40,199 bases of DNA, from NCBI GenBank assembly GCA_947630535.1, contig CANRHZ010000016.1, forward strand, positions 1 to 40,199, written 5' to 3'. Position 1 is the first letter of the stretch. The number at the start of each line of letters is the position of its first letter. The DNA comes from Candidatus Gastranaerophilales bacterium (GTDB lineage Bacteria; Cyanobacteriota; Vampirovibrionia; Gastranaerophilales; Gastranaerophilaceae). A program made the position numbers and the translations under genes. Under the pieces are notes generated by a model. It saw nothing but the letters and a program-made list of their open reading frames with translations. It made no database searches and was not told the DNA's origin. Positions 1 through 9,413 of this stretch are shown one piece after another.

Positions 1-1071
1 CCATCTTGCGCAATAACTCTTATTAAAAAGGTTTAGTCTTATATATCCTAATTTAATTCTAAGAGAGAAGATTTTCCTCTTTTCTTTATTTTGGCTTCTT
101 TTTAACTGTTTTTTTCTAAACTTGACTAAAAACTTTTCTTTATCATTTATTAATAAATCAACTTCTTTTTTTCTTATGTGGCTATAAAAAAACTTACCAA
201 GAGCATTTTTTTCACGCAGTTTTTTAAACGTATCACAAAAAACATCAATGAATTCTTCCTGACTGTCGTCTGCAATTCTTGCCAAGTTCCATCTGCATGA
301 AATATATTGATTGAGGCAGATATTTTCTATAACTCTATTTTTTAAATCGGGATATTTATCGAGGAACTTGTATACTTCTTCATACTCATTGCATATTGAA
401 AAAACATTGCTTTTTGATTTAACCGACGAGTGTTCGTTATCTTGTCTGTAGTGAATGTAAGCTTCTTTTGTAAAATAATATTTGCCGGAAAGCGCAATTG
501 TCTTATGCGCAAAAGCAATATCCTGATAACAAGCGCCTTTTGTTTCAAGAAACCTTATATCATATTTATCAAGAAAAGATTTTTTATACAAACAAGACCA
601 AACTGAAGGCATTATGTTTAATATGGAGGGATTATCCTTTGCATTTAAAATTGCATCTGTTTTAAATAAAAAATCCGTCATTTTTTTATTAGTTTCAGGG
701 GAAGAAGTATAAAAATACCAGTTTGATTTAACAACATCTAAATTGTTTGAAGATGCAATATTGTATAAATTTTCAAACATATTATTTTCTGCATAATCAT
801 CCGATTCAACAATTCCTATATATTCACCGCTTGCATTTTCAATACCAATGTTGCAAGCCCTTCCGTAACCTTCATTTTGCTTATGGATTACTTTTATTCT
901 TGAATCTTTTTTTGAAAATTCATCACAAATTGAAGGGCTCAAATCCGTTGAACCATCATCCACAACAATAATTTCAATGTCTTTTAGGGTTTGATTAACT
1001 ATACTGTTTAAACATTGAGCCAAATATTTTTCAACATTATATACGGGAACAACAACTGATACTTTACACAT
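1..1071 (-). CDS. GT2 family glycosyltransferase (3' end outside window)
   Basis: The reading frame is open from an ATG at 1071 to the window edge, giving 357 residues with no stop, so the C-terminus is missing. The N-terminus has the GT-A fold pattern of family 2: VSVVVPVYNVEKYLAQ, then VVDDGSTD, then the metal/nucleotide-binding ESDD in IVESDDYAEN. Such enzymes transfer a sugar from a nucleotide donor to a growing surface glycan at the cytoplasmic membrane face; donor and acceptor cannot be read from sequence. The last visible part is basic, as in other GTs of this locus. It lies 49 bases after the GT9-like gene on the same strand, so the two are probably co-transcribed. An ATG at 1085 is in the wrong frame and was not chosen. 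Confidence 0.88.
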   Translation of the reverse strand, partial: MCKVSVVVPVYNVEKYLAQCLNSIVNQTLKDIEIIVVDDGSTDLSPSICDEFSKKDSRIKVIHKQNEGYGRACNIGIENASGEYIGIVESDDYAENNMFENLYNIASSNNLDVVKSNWYFYTSSPETNKKMTDFLFKTDAILNAKDNPSILNIMPSVWSCLYKKSFLDKYDIRFLETKGACYQDIAFAHKTIALSGKYYFTKEAYIHYRQDNEHSSVKSKSNVFSICNEYEEVYKFLDKYPDLKNRVIENICLNQYISCRWNLARIADDSQEEFIDVFCDTFKKLREKNALGKFFYSHIRKKEVDLLINDKEKFLVKFRKKQLKRSQNKEKRKIFSLRIKLGYIRLNLFNKSYCARW

Positions 1072-1120
1072 ATTAACTTTAACCATTATTTATCTTTAAG
1101 CCAAATTCTATCATAAAAAA

Positions 1121-2314
1121 TTACAAGACCGAATTGTTTGTATTTTTAACTTTTGCCCAAACAAGTAAATCATCCACATTTTTTATAATAGTATCGTCTT
1201 TTATCAAATTCACGTTTATTTCGGGGGGGGGGGGTAATTGCGATTGAATATATTTGTTTGGTAATGTGTCCATCTTTTCTATAAATTCATCAGGATAAAG
1301 ATATTTAACAATATCGTCTTTATAGGGATGAAATCTGGGATAGAAAAAGTCCCCCGCAAGACAAAGGGTTTTACAACCCACGGCATGCGCTATATGCACA
1401 TTCCCCGATTCAACACTTATTGAAAAAAGACATTTTTTTAAAAACATCGGAACAAAAGATATTATCATTTTTCCTGCGGCATTGATACACCTTTCGGGGG
1501 TTTTAATATAATCCATTACATTTTTTATTAGGGGCATGTCATTTTTTGCGCCCAGAAATACAATTTTTACATCACTGTTTGTGTTATCAAGAATATAGTT
1601 TATTAACTTTACCCATTTATGATTTTTTAAAAGCCTGTTTGAACTTGTTGCAGCAACCGAAACTGCAATATATTTATCATTTATTTCAAGCAGCGTATTT
1701 AATTCATTATCAATATCGGGAATTTTCATATCAAGCAAAGTTTCAAATTCTTTTTTTACTCTGTCCATTTCAAACTCTTTGTTTTCAGAAACTCGGATGC
1801 GGTTATATATTTTTGAACCTTCCGTATTATTACTTAGTTTTCCGATTGAAGAAATAAACTTTGTTTTTGCTTTTATGTGTTTTGCAAAAAACGTCCTTAA
1901 GGCATCAACGGATGATGGCCTGCCGTAATACAGAGGGGTTGTATTATATAATACATCAGGTTTTAGAGAGTTTATCCTGTTTATAATAAGCCACTTGGAT
2001 ATAAAAGTTTTAAGCAGAGTTTTTTGATTAAAGGTAATAATTTCATCAAAGTACTGTCCGTCAAAATTTTGTATAAAGTCAATGTAGGTTTCTCTGCCTA
2101 AATAAACAGTGTAATAATCTTTAAATTTTAAAGACTGCTTTATATATTTAAAAAACGGCCTGAAAAACATATAATCCCCTATACCGACAGGCCCGATTAT
2201 CAAAAGAACGGGGCGGTTTTGTTTCTTTTTTGGGATATATTTTATTTTTATAAAAGAAAATAAAGTTATTAAAGTATGCTTCCCAAGCTTTTTAATTTCA
2301 ACTATCTTACCCAT
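1121..2314 (-). CDS. GT9-like (heptosyltransferase-type) glycosyltransferase with C-tract
   Basis: The 397-residue product has the GT-B layout of ADP-heptose:LPS heptosyltransferase-like family 9. It has an N-terminal GPVGIGDYMFFRP loop (near residues 41-53), a central strand VSVAATSS, and a C-terminal donor-site segment SVESGNVHIAHAVGCKTLCL. These enzymes add heptose or another sugar to LPS-type glycans in the cytoplasm. Residues 361-364 are four prolines encoded by a run of twelve C on the coding strand. Loss of one C would give a stop two codons past the run and remove about 33 residues; loss of two would give a different short tail. The catalytic core lies upstream, so slippage would alter the C-terminal tail rather than abolish the protein. 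The ATG at 2314 has no strong ribosome binding site. Confidence 0.82.
   Translation of the reverse strand: MGKIVEIKKLGKHTLITLFSFIKIKYIPKKKQNRPVLLIIGPVGIGDYMFFRPFFKYIKQSLKFKDYYTVYLGRETYIDFIQNFDGQYFDEIITFNQKTLLKTFISKWLIINRINSLKPDVLYNTTPLYYGRPSSVDALRTFFAKHIKAKTKFISSIGKLSNNTEGSKIYNRIRVSENKEFEMDRVKKEFETLLDMKIPDIDNELNTLLEINDKYIAVSVAATSSNRLLKNHKWVKLINYILDNTNSDVKIVFLGAKNDMPLIKNVMDYIKTPERCINAAGKMIISFVPMFLKKCLFSISVESGNVHIAHAVGCKTLCLAGDFFYPRFHPYKDDIVKYLYPDEFIEKMDTLPNKYIQSQLPPPPEINVNLIKDDTIIKNVDDLLVWAKVKNTNNSVL
1223..1234. repeat. G12 homopolymer tract followed by TAA (tract 1)
   Basis: Twelve uninterrupted G on the + strand, followed directly by TAAT. It lies in the 3' part of the minus-strand GT9-like gene, where it is read as prolines after an in-frame TTA. 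In a genome this AT-rich such a run is very unlikely by chance. Mononucleotide G/C runs of this size are a known substrate for slipped-strand mispairing. Confidence 0.95.
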
Positions 2315-2445
2315 ATAAACTCAATAATCAATATAAGCTTTTATTGTCATATTCACCCTATCATAAAAATATATTGTTTACAAATTATGGCAATTTTTGT
2401 CAATTTTTCTTTTTCACAGGTTTTAATCACACCATAAGATAATCG

Positions 2446-4725
2446 GTGTCGTTAAATTTGAAGATTAATAAAATAAGCATACAAAATTCCTGCATAAATA
2501 ACAGGATAAATAAAAGCAACAAAAAAGCGGATGTTTTCCATAAATACAATTCAAGCATATACAATTCTAAAAATCTTTATTCAAAACTTGGAAGCATTTC
2601 TTTCGGATACAAATTAAAAGGTGCAAAAAACAGTCACCTTGATTATTTTGGTGCAAATGTTGACCCTGTAACCAAAAAAACAACTTTTAGAGTTTATTCA
2701 ACAAAAGATAAAATTGAACTTCAAATTGCAAACAAAGACCACTACAAAAAGTATTGGGAAAATTTATCGAAAGAGGAAGAAAATGAAATCGGGCTTGAAA
2801 CATACCTTATGAAAAAAGAAGGCAGGGTTTTTGAAATCAGACCCGAGAAAATTATAAAAGAGGGCATGTTATACAGGTATAAAATAACGGATAAAGACGG
2901 AAACGTATCTTATGCAAAAGACCCCAGAACCTACTATCAGCCCCATGATGCAATGGGATGGAGCGGGGTTTACAATCAAAACTCTTATGTCTGGCATGAC
3001 AAAAAATGGCAAGATGGGCTTGATGAAAGAAAAATTAAACGAACCAAAGACATTAACGATTGGGGTGTAGAGTCAAATATGGTAATATCCGAAAAACACA
3101 TAGGAACATTAGGCGGATATGAAAATGCAAAAAAGGAAATAGATAAAATTTCAAAAGAAGGAATATGCAATACCGTCTATTTTCTTCCCGTGGGCGAATT
3201 TTTCGGCGAATACAATATAGGTTACGATGAGGTGGATAAATTTGCTCCCGAAAGTTCATACGGAACACCGGATGAACTAAAAAGCCTTGTTGATTACGCA
3301 CACCAAAAGGGGATAAATGTTATATTAGACGTTGTTCCAAACCATTTCGGGTTTATAGGTTCATCTGTCGGACAGTTTGCGGATGCACAGGATGAAACAA
3401 AAAATACAGGCTGGGGAGCGGCATTAAAATTTAAAGATAAAGACGGCGAATATATGAGAAAATATATGTCGGATATGATGATAAATTGGCTTGTTAACTA
3501 TCATTTTGACGGGCTCAGGATTGATGCGACGGAAAAACTTGATTATGACCCTGCCTTAAAATATTTTGCATCCGAAATAAGAGGCCACAATGAAACCAAA
3601 AACTCAATTTTATTATCGGAGCACCTTGAAAAAACAAGAAAACTTGCTCAGCCCTTATATGAAGATGAAATCAAAGACCCTATTGAAACATACAAAAGGG
3701 CATCAGATGAAAATTTGGCGGCAGACAGGTTAGGATATGACATTCAATATACCTACGACTTTAAAAATACTCTTATGGCGCTTACTTTGAACATGAATAT
3801 TTATGATTGCCCCCCTTCAATTGATGATTTGGCAAAAGAATACGAGCTTGGAAACAGATTTTATGACGAACAAAGCAAAAATTTAGAAAACCCTAAAGCA
3901 AAAAACAGTTACGTATATTTTAATATGCATGATGAATATAACGTGTTTGGCGGGGTAAGACCCGTTGTAAGAGCACTTGCATGGGAACTTAAACTTCCTT
4001 ATGAAAAAACTCTTATAAGTCCTGATGGAATGGATAAAGCACCTTATTTAAGGGCGGAAAAACTTTTAGAAAACTATTTATTGGGGAATTATTCCGATAA
4101 TGAAATTAATATAAAAGAGTTTGAAAAAGCATACAAAAATGCACAAAGAAAAAACCGCCTTATGCTCTCATTGACGTTTATGCACCCTGCAAATAAAGGT
4201 TTTTCAATGGGAGATGAAACGGGAGAATTAACACCGTTTAGATATTTTGCCCGATATGAAAGTGACGAAATTAAAAAGAATGTAGATAAAGAAAAAGGAT
4301 ACAGTGTCGGAGAAGATTCGTTCAAAAAATCAAGCAAGATTTATAATAAAATCGAAGATAAAAATTTATCAAAAACCGTAACCATGCTATCAAAAGATTT
4401 TACAAAGCTAATTTGCGAAAACGGCGCACTAAAAAAAGGTGATTTTAATAACGTTATATCGTACCCCATTGATAATGAAACTATTTTTATTCACAGATGG
4501 GATAATTCAGGCTCGGATATTTTTGCAATAGGAAATTTTTCAGACACCAAAAAAACAATAAATGATATAAAAGGCTTTCCTGACGGTATTTGGAGCGAAG
4601 TATTAAACACCGACAATAAAAAATATGGAGGAGATGGGATAACAAACGATAAAAAAATTCAAAGGGGCGATATTGAAATTAATCTTGCTCCCAACAGTCT
4701 TTGCGTGTTTAAGCGTGAGGGATAA
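2446..4725 (+). CDS. GH13 alpha-amylase family enzyme (branching enzyme/TreZ-like)
   Basis: The 759-residue product has a variable N-terminus (1-60), a CBM48-like beta domain (about 65-165), and a GH13 TIM barrel. Conserved region I is DVVPNH (295-300), region II GLRIDATEK (356-364) with nucleophile D360, region III LLSEHLE with E392 as acid/base, and region IV NMHDE with H495-D496. The enzyme should act on alpha-1,4-glucans such as glycogen. The order of domains resembles branching enzymes and maltooligosyltrehalose trehalohydrolases; which reaction it performs is not settled. The only long-frame starts are GTG at 2446 or TTG at 2458, neither with a good ribosome binding site. No signal peptide is seen, so it is probably cytoplasmic. 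Part of this gene is duplicated at 5853-6183. Confidence 0.88.
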   Translation: MSLNLKINKISIQNSCINNRINKSNKKADVFHKYNSSIYNSKNLYSKLGSISFGYKLKGAKNSHLDYFGANVDPVTKKTTFRVYSTKDKIELQIANKDHYKKYWENLSKEEENEIGLETYLMKKEGRVFEIRPEKIIKEGMLYRYKITDKDGNVSYAKDPRTYYQPHDAMGWSGVYNQNSYVWHDKKWQDGLDERKIKRTKDINDWGVESNMVISEKHIGTLGGYENAKKEIDKISKEGICNTVYFLPVGEFFGEYNIGYDEVDKFAPESSYGTPDELKSLVDYAHQKGINVILDVVPNHFGFIGSSVGQFADAQDETKNTGWGAALKFKDKDGEYMRKYMSDMMINWLVNYHFDGLRIDATEKLDYDPALKYFASEIRGHNETKNSILLSEHLEKTRKLAQPLYEDEIKDPIETYKRASDENLAADRLGYDIQYTYDFKNTLMALTLNMNIYDCPPSIDDLAKEYELGNRFYDEQSKNLENPKAKNSYVYFNMHDEYNVFGGVRPVVRALAWELKLPYEKTLISPDGMDKAPYLRAEKLLENYLLGNYSDNEINIKEFEKAYKNAQRKNRLMLSLTFMHPANKGFSMGDETGELTPFRYFARYESDEIKKNVDKEKGYSVGEDSFKKSSKIYNKIEDKNLSKTVTMLSKDFTKLICENGALKKGDFNNVISYPIDNETIFIHRWDNSGSDIFAIGNFSDTKKTINDIKGFPDGIWSEVLNTDNKKYGGDGITNDKKIQRGDIEINLAPNSLCVFKREG

Positions 4726-5079
4726 ATTTAAGAATATTATTTAAAGCGGTTTAAAAAAACTGTTTTCCTTTATGGATTTAAATGGGGTAAAAAAACAAAT
4801 TGGTAATAAAGATGGAAATTAAACCTATATATAAAGGACATTTTTGTTTCAATGCATGCAAGAGTTTGAGGTTGTAAATATATACGTAAGGAGGAGTTTT
4901 TCTTTTGCCAAACCATCTTTCAATTTTATATTAATTAACTTTTGCAGCGATAATATTTTTAATTTCATTGTCAACAAAGATATTTTAAATACAGATAATT
5001 TTAATGTCGATATTTTATTTGGCAATTATTTTAAATTTTTGTTTTTATTATAGTATTACAATGTTGTAAGGAATGTATT
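4726..5079. other. Intergenic region without a convincing gene
   Basis: This 354-base AT-rich gap holds no supported gene. A perfect-looking ribosome binding site (AAGGAGGAG near 4888-4896) is followed only by very short frames, so it may be a remnant. A 69-codon frame at 4844-5053 has hydrophobic, low-complexity composition and no start signal, and was not accepted. Confidence 0.5.
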
Positions 5080-5778
5080 ATGACATATAATGTTGTCGGT
5101 TCAATTGCAAAAATAGACGGAAACTCGGGTATTTATGACGGAAAAATCAAAAATAGTTCCGTCAGATACGGAAGAAATGCAATTAATAACCATATCGGAT
5201 ACTTAAACAGTTATGTACCCGGCAAGGTTGATTTGCCCAATCTTAAAGATTTGCACACGTTACCCAAAGACGAATTCAATAAAAAAATGGTTGAATTGGA
5301 AGAATCTTTAAACAGGCTTGACGACACGATAAATAATCTTCCCCCGCTTGATTTTGAATTAAGATATGCTCAAAATAAAAACGGGTTGGATAAACTCTCT
5401 GTTGTCGGGGCGGCATACGAAGAATTGGGGCAAAGGCAAGAAGTTACGGTTAGAGAGCTTTCTGACAACTTAAAAGAGGGGCTTGGAGAAAATTTCACTG
5501 CTGAAGCCATGGATTTAAACAAAGACGGAAAGATTAACCTTGGAGAATACTCCGCATCAATAGTTTTATCCGATATTTTAAGTGAAAAATCGGACAATAT
5601 AACCATAAAAGATGCTAACGGCATTATAACCAATGATGGTCAAAAAAGAATGCTGCCTTATGGTTTAGATAAAAATATTAAAATGGCAAGCAAAATATAT
5701 CAAGCAATCTATGATTGCTATGATTTGGATAATGCCCAAGAAAAATTTTTATCGGACGACAATAATTTAATAAAGTAG
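5080..5778 (+). CDS. EF-hand-containing hypothetical protein
   Basis: This 232-residue protein starts at an ATG preceded by a good ribosome binding site (AAGGA, 9 bases upstream). Residues 145-156 (DLNKDGKINLGE) are a textbook 12-residue EF-hand loop with ligands at positions 1, 3, 5, 9 and 12, so calcium binding is likely. A second, weaker Asp/Asn-rich stretch (KDANGIITNDG, 177-187) could be a degenerate partner loop. There is no signal peptide or membrane segment. The middle part is helical and acidic. No function can be named; it sits between the GH13 gene and a decayed copy of part of that gene, and may be co-transcribed with the former. Confidence 0.75.
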   Translation: MTYNVVGSIAKIDGNSGIYDGKIKNSSVRYGRNAINNHIGYLNSYVPGKVDLPNLKDLHTLPKDEFNKKMVELEESLNRLDDTINNLPPLDFELRYAQNKNGLDKLSVVGAAYEELGQRQEVTVRELSDNLKEGLGENFTAEAMDLNKDGKINLGEYSASIVLSDILSEKSDNITIKDANGIITNDGQKRMLPYGLDKNIKMASKIYQAIYDCYDLDNAQEKFLSDDNNLIK

Positions 5779-5819
5779 TTCTATAAAGATTAAAAATGCT
5801 TTCTTTATAAAACGAACGG

Positions 5820-6209
5820 GTGGTATTTACGCCTGAAAAAGCATGCGATATATACGAGCTTGGAAACAGATTTTATGACGAACAAAGCAAAAATTTAGAA
5901 AACCCTAAAGCAAAAAACAGTTACGTATATTTTAATATGCATGATGAATATAACGTGTTTGGCGGGGTAAGACCCGTTGTAAGAGCACTTGCATGGGAAC
6001 TTAAACTGCTTTATGAAAAAACTCTTATAAGTCCTGATGGAATGGATAAAACACCTTATTTAAGGGCGGAAAAACTTTTAGAAAACTATTTTGCCCGATA
6101 TGAAAGTGACGAAATTAAAAAGAATTTAGATAAAGAAAAGGGATATATTGTCACAGAAGATTCATTCAAAAAATCAAGCAAGAACTTTAAATCTCATAAC
6201 CCATATTAA
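5820..6209 (+). pseudogene. Decayed partial duplicate of the upstream GH13 gene
   Basis: Bases 5853-6183 are nearly identical to 3841-4339 of the GH13 gene, apart from an in-frame internal deletion of 168 bases (56 codons). The deletion is flanked in the parent by TATTT at 4075-4079 and 4243-4247, which suggests microhomology-mediated loss. The open frame (129 codons, GTG at 5820) carries region IV (NMHDE) but none of catalytic regions I-III, so it cannot be an active enzyme. There are only a few substitutions, so the copy is young. The first 11 codons and the last 9 are unrelated to the parent. It could still be translated as a short peptide, but no good ribosome binding site is seen. Confidence 0.85.
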
Positions 6210-6288
6210 CGCTAACTTTAACAAAAGAAAGCCCATAAGGTTTTATAACGGCAGGTTAAATTCTCCTGCAATAATAGTGATAGAAATC

Positions 6289-7341
6289 TTAAGGTTTTGA
6301 ATTATCGATTAATTTATCGCCCTTAAATCTAAATTCCAAATCGGCACCATCTTCTATTTCCGGCAACAATTTTTTGTCTGCGGTATATTTTTCCAGTGAA
6401 CCGTCCCAATATTCAAACGTTTCATCAACTTTATGTCTATTAAAAGGTAGTATTTGCCTATTGGCATTATATGTTCTTAATTTGCCATTCGAAGAATCAT
6501 AATCAAATCTTTTGCCATACTTGTGTGTTTCGTCAGGCAAGATTTCATGGTTAATATTATAGCTGAATAATTTTCCATCAAAATAGTTAAACGCTTCACC
6601 GATTTTACGTTTTATACCGTTTGAATAGATTAAATGGATTCCGCTATTAAAAATTGATAATTCACCCTTATAGAACCAATATTCTTCGCCAATTTCTTCA
6701 CTTTTGTCATCTGATATTCTAATATTACGGCCTATAGTTTGTATATTATAATCCGTATCAAAATAAATTCTATCTTTTAATCCGTTTGCTTTATCTATTT
6801 CAATACTTTCAATAAAGGCTTTACCATTTTTTACGTCATAAAAGGTTTTTATAGTTTTATCGCCTTGTGTTTCTGTATAAATAGAATAACTTTGAGTCAA
6901 ATTTTTTGGATCTGATTCTATTTTTGCAATTGTAGTTTTAACTAAATCTTGTGCATCTGATAAAACAGTATAGGCTTCTTCTTTCACTTTATCTGACCTA
7001 TCATATATAACTTCCGCTTCTTTAGATAAGTTTTTAGAACGAGCTAACACTTCCTCGGCTGATACTTCTTTTGCTTCTTTAACCGTTTTGTCGGATGGTA
7101 CTGTTGCATTTTTTGCTCCGTTTTCCGGAGTTTTATTACTTTTTTTGGAATTAAGCCGTATGCTTGCCCTACATAAAGCGTCTATACCGGCAAAAGCAAG
7201 CGGCGATATATTGCCTTCTTTGGTATTAAAGGGATTTTTGGGTGTATTATCTGCTTTACTTGTTTTATTTTCTTTAGGCGGAGTAGTCCGTTTAACGAAT
7301 TGTAAAGGCGAATTTTTCATATATTGTTCAAGATAATTCAT
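6289..7341 (-). CDS. Hypothetical protein with YwqK/MORN-like repeats
   Basis: The 350-residue product begins at an ATG with a good ribosome binding site (AAAGGA, about 10 bases upstream). Residues 1-90 are low-complexity and rich in Lys, Asn and Pro; 95-150 is probably coiled coil; from about 165 to 335 there are repeated beta-hairpin units of the type Y-x-D-G-K-L-x-x-Y-N-x-N-x-x-I-L-P. Examples are FNYFDGKLFSYNINHEILP and the following unit ending in NANRQILP. Such repeats resemble the MORN/YwqK group. The protein at 24595-25902 has a similar plan. No catalytic residues are recognised. It has no signal peptide and stands alone between the glycan genes. Confidence 0.72.
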   Translation of the reverse strand: MNYLEQYMKNSPLQFVKRTTPPKENKTSKADNTPKNPFNTKEGNISPLAFAGIDALCRASIRLNSKKSNKTPENGAKNATVPSDKTVKEAKEVSAEEVLARSKNLSKEAEVIYDRSDKVKEEAYTVLSDAQDLVKTTIAKIESDPKNLTQSYSIYTETQGDKTIKTFYDVKNGKAFIESIEIDKANGLKDRIYFDTDYNIQTIGRNIRISDDKSEEIGEEYWFYKGELSIFNSGIHLIYSNGIKRKIGEAFNYFDGKLFSYNINHEILPDETHKYGKRFDYDSSNGKLRTYNANRQILPFNRHKVDETFEYWDGSLEKYTADKKLLPEIEDGADLEFRFKGDKLIDNSKP

Positions 7342-7571
7342 TAATATTTATCCTTTTTGCTATATATTAATTTAAAAAACAATAAAAAAGATAAAATTGC
7401 CTGCATTTATTATTTTAAACACTGAAAAACATTTTAATAAAAACATTAAATCCAATCTTTCTTTTGAATAAAACCAGACAAAACCTCACGACATGAAAAA
7501 ATTTAAGGACGGTCTTTTGATATTATTTTTTACAATTTCATTATTTTAAATTTTTTTGATAAGATGGTTTT

Positions 7572-8435
7572 ATGAAAAAGGTTTCTATAATTATACCTGT
7601 TTATAATAAAGAAAAATACGTAAAAGAATCGCTAAAATCAGCCGTTAATCAAACATATAAAAATCTCGAAATTGTTATTATTAATGATGGCTCAACGGAT
7701 AACAGTAAAGCTATAATAGAGGATTTTATAAAAGACCATAAAAATATTATCTATATTAATGAAGATAAAAATATTGGTCTTTGTCTTGCAAGAAATAAAG
7801 CGATTTCGGCTTCAAGCGGAGAATATATTCTTCCCTTAGATGCTGACGATTTAATTGATAAAACCTATGCCGAAAAAGCGGCTAAAATACTGGACAATGA
7901 ACCTGATGTAGGGGTTGTATACTGTAATTTTACACGTTTTCAAGACATTGTAAACAGGCAAAGATGCAAAGTTAAAGCTGAAAATTTAATTTTTGAGAAC
8001 TATATCATAAATGGTTCCATGTATAGAAAAGAAGATTTTTATAAAGCAGGACAGTATAAAGAATGGCTGAATGCTCTTGGTTGCGAAGATTGGGAACTTT
8101 GGATTTCATTCTATGAAAAAGGATACAAATTCAAGGGTATAGACGAATTTTTATACCATTACAGAATTTATAACGAAGAAGAACGCATGACATCTAAATA
8201 CCTTTGCAAAATGAAAGAGATTGAACTGTTAATTTTAGAGCACCACTTGCCATGTTATATGAAAAACGATAAATTTTATAACCTTATATTTGGCTCGGAC
8301 TCCAAAAAAAATTTTGAGAGGGCCGTTAAATATAAGTCGCTTTTTAATAATATGGTTTGGGTTGTTGCGGGGCAATTTGCAATAATTTTTGCCCTTATTG
8401 GCATAATTTATAGCCTGATAGTCTGGGGGGAGTAA
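7572..8435 (+). CDS. GT2 glycosyltransferase with C-terminal membrane segment
   Basis: This 287-residue family 2 glycosyltransferase has the N-terminal strand VSIIIPVYNKEKYVKESL, the nucleotide loop IINDGSTD and the DAD motif in LPLDADDLIDK (metal and nucleotide-sugar binding). Near the C-terminus a hydrophobic stretch (VWVVAGQFAIIFALIGIIYS) probably anchors it in the inner membrane. It is the first gene of the plus-strand glycan operon 7572-12967. Its stop codon lies in GGGGGGAGTAA at 8425-8435, an interrupted relative of the long G tracts nearby. The next gene begins immediately after the stop, so translational coupling is likely. Acceptor and donor are unknown. Confidence 0.88.
   Translation: MKKVSIIIPVYNKEKYVKESLKSAVNQTYKNLEIVIINDGSTDNSKAIIEDFIKDHKNIIYINEDKNIGLCLARNKAISASSGEYILPLDADDLIDKTYAEKAAKILDNEPDVGVVYCNFTRFQDIVNRQRCKVKAENLIFENYIINGSMYRKEDFYKAGQYKEWLNALGCEDWELWISFYEKGYKFKGIDEFLYHYRIYNEEERMTSKYLCKMKEIELLILEHHLPCYMKNDKFYNLIFGSDSKKNFERAVKYKSLFNNMVWVVAGQFAIIFALIGIIYSLIVWGE
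8425..8435. repeat. Interrupted G tract followed by TAA (decayed tract)
   Basis: G6-A-G-TAATTG matches the start of the neighbouring G11-12-TAA tracts, but an A interrupts the run. It spans the stop of the GT2 gene and the start of the epimerase gene, and GGGGAG may act as a ribosome binding site for the TTG at 8436. The interruption would make the run much less prone to slip. Confidence 0.6.
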
Positions 8436-9413
8436 TTGGTCTTTAATCCCAAAATACTTATAACGGGCGGCGCAGGCTTTATCGGTTCTCATATATCGCA
8501 AAAATTGTCTATAAAAGGGTATAAAACGGTTATTGCAGATAATCTTTCAAGCGGGTGTTATGAAAATATCAACAATATAGATAATATCAAATTTTATAAC
8601 AGGGATATTATACAAGATAATTTAGAAGATGTTTTTGAAACCGAAAACCCCGATTATGTTATTCATCTTGCAGCACAGGTTGGTGTTGCAAGTTCGTTTG
8701 AAAATCCGTATTTTGATGCTCAAATGAATATTTTATCCTGTATTAAACTTATAGAACTTTGCAAATCATACGGGGTAAAAAAAATAATTGTTGCATCAAC
8801 TGCCGCCGTATACGGGGATAACAAATATATACCCATAGATGAAAAGCATCCTGTTGACCCATGCTCTCCATACGGCTTATCAAAATATACAATGGAAGAA
8901 TACATTAAACTTTCCAAAGTTCCATATATTATATTCAGATTTTCTAACGTATACGGCCCAAGACAAAAATCGTATAAAGAGGCGGGTGTTATCTCAATGT
9001 TTTCCAATGCCATGAAAAATAAAGAAAAAGTAACCATATATGGAGATGGCAGCCAGCAAAGAGATTTTATATATGTTGAAGATATAGCAAAAATATTTGT
9101 TAAATCAATTGAAAGCAATATTGAAAATCAAATTATTAACTTTTCAACAAACAAAGGAATAACGCTTAATGAGCTATTCAACACAATGAGCAGAATTTAT
9201 GATTATGACATGACACCTGAATACAAGCCAAAGAAAGAAGGAGATATTTTATTAAGTATCTTATCCAATAAGCTTGCAAAAGAACTTTTTAATTTGGCTG
9301 ACAGTGACTTTACAGATTTAGAAACGGGGCTCAATAAATTAAAAACAGATTCTGAAAACTTTATGAACTGTTTGGGGGGGGGGGTAATATGCGTCCTGAA
9401 ATTTCAGTTATAA
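8436..9413 (+). CDS. NAD-dependent sugar epimerase, UDP-glucose 4-epimerase (GalE) type
   Basis: An extended short-chain dehydrogenase/reductase of 325 residues. It has the NAD-binding GGAGFIG (11-17), the strand HLAAQVGV (77-84), the catalytic STAAVYG (121-127) and Y146-x-x-x-K150 (YGLSK), then a substrate-domain segment FRFSNVYGPRQ. The family interconverts UDP-sugars such as UDP-Glc/UDP-Gal or their N-acetyl forms, or other hexose/uronate pairs. In this operon it could supply the UDP-Gal or UDP-GalNAc that the GT6 enzyme needs. TTG at 8436 follows the previous stop directly. Eleven G at 9374-9384 are read near the 3' end; with this length the frame runs on to 9413, with ten G it would stop at the adjacent TAA, and with twelve it would continue in frame into the next GT2 gene. 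Confidence 0.86.
   Translation: MVFNPKILITGGAGFIGSHISQKLSIKGYKTVIADNLSSGCYENINNIDNIKFYNRDIIQDNLEDVFETENPDYVIHLAAQVGVASSFENPYFDAQMNILSCIKLIELCKSYGVKKIIVASTAAVYGDNKYIPIDEKHPVDPCSPYGLSKYTMEEYIKLSKVPYIIFRFSNVYGPRQKSYKEAGVISMFSNAMKNKEKVTIYGDGSQQRDFIYVEDIAKIFVKSIESNIENQIINFSTNKGITLNELFNTMSRIYDYDMTPEYKPKKEGDILLSILSNKLAKELFNLADSDFTDLETGLNKLKTDSENFMNCLGGGVICVLKFQL
9374..9384. repeat. G11 homopolymer tract followed by TAA (tract 2)
   Basis: Eleven G followed by TAATATG, where ATG at 9389 starts the next gene. The run is in codon register TTG-GGG-GGG-GGG-GTA in the epimerase frame. It may also act as the ribosome binding site of the downstream GT2 gene, since no other purine-rich site precedes its ATG. 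Confidence 0.95.

Noticed and set aside
4844-5053. 69-codon plus-strand frame between GH13 and EF-hand genes
   Set aside because: No start signal, biased hydrophobic composition, and it looks like chance in AT-rich DNA.
8720-9118. 132-codon minus-strand frame opposite the epimerase
   Set aside because: Antisense of a gene with clear NAD-binding and catalytic motifs; no independent support.
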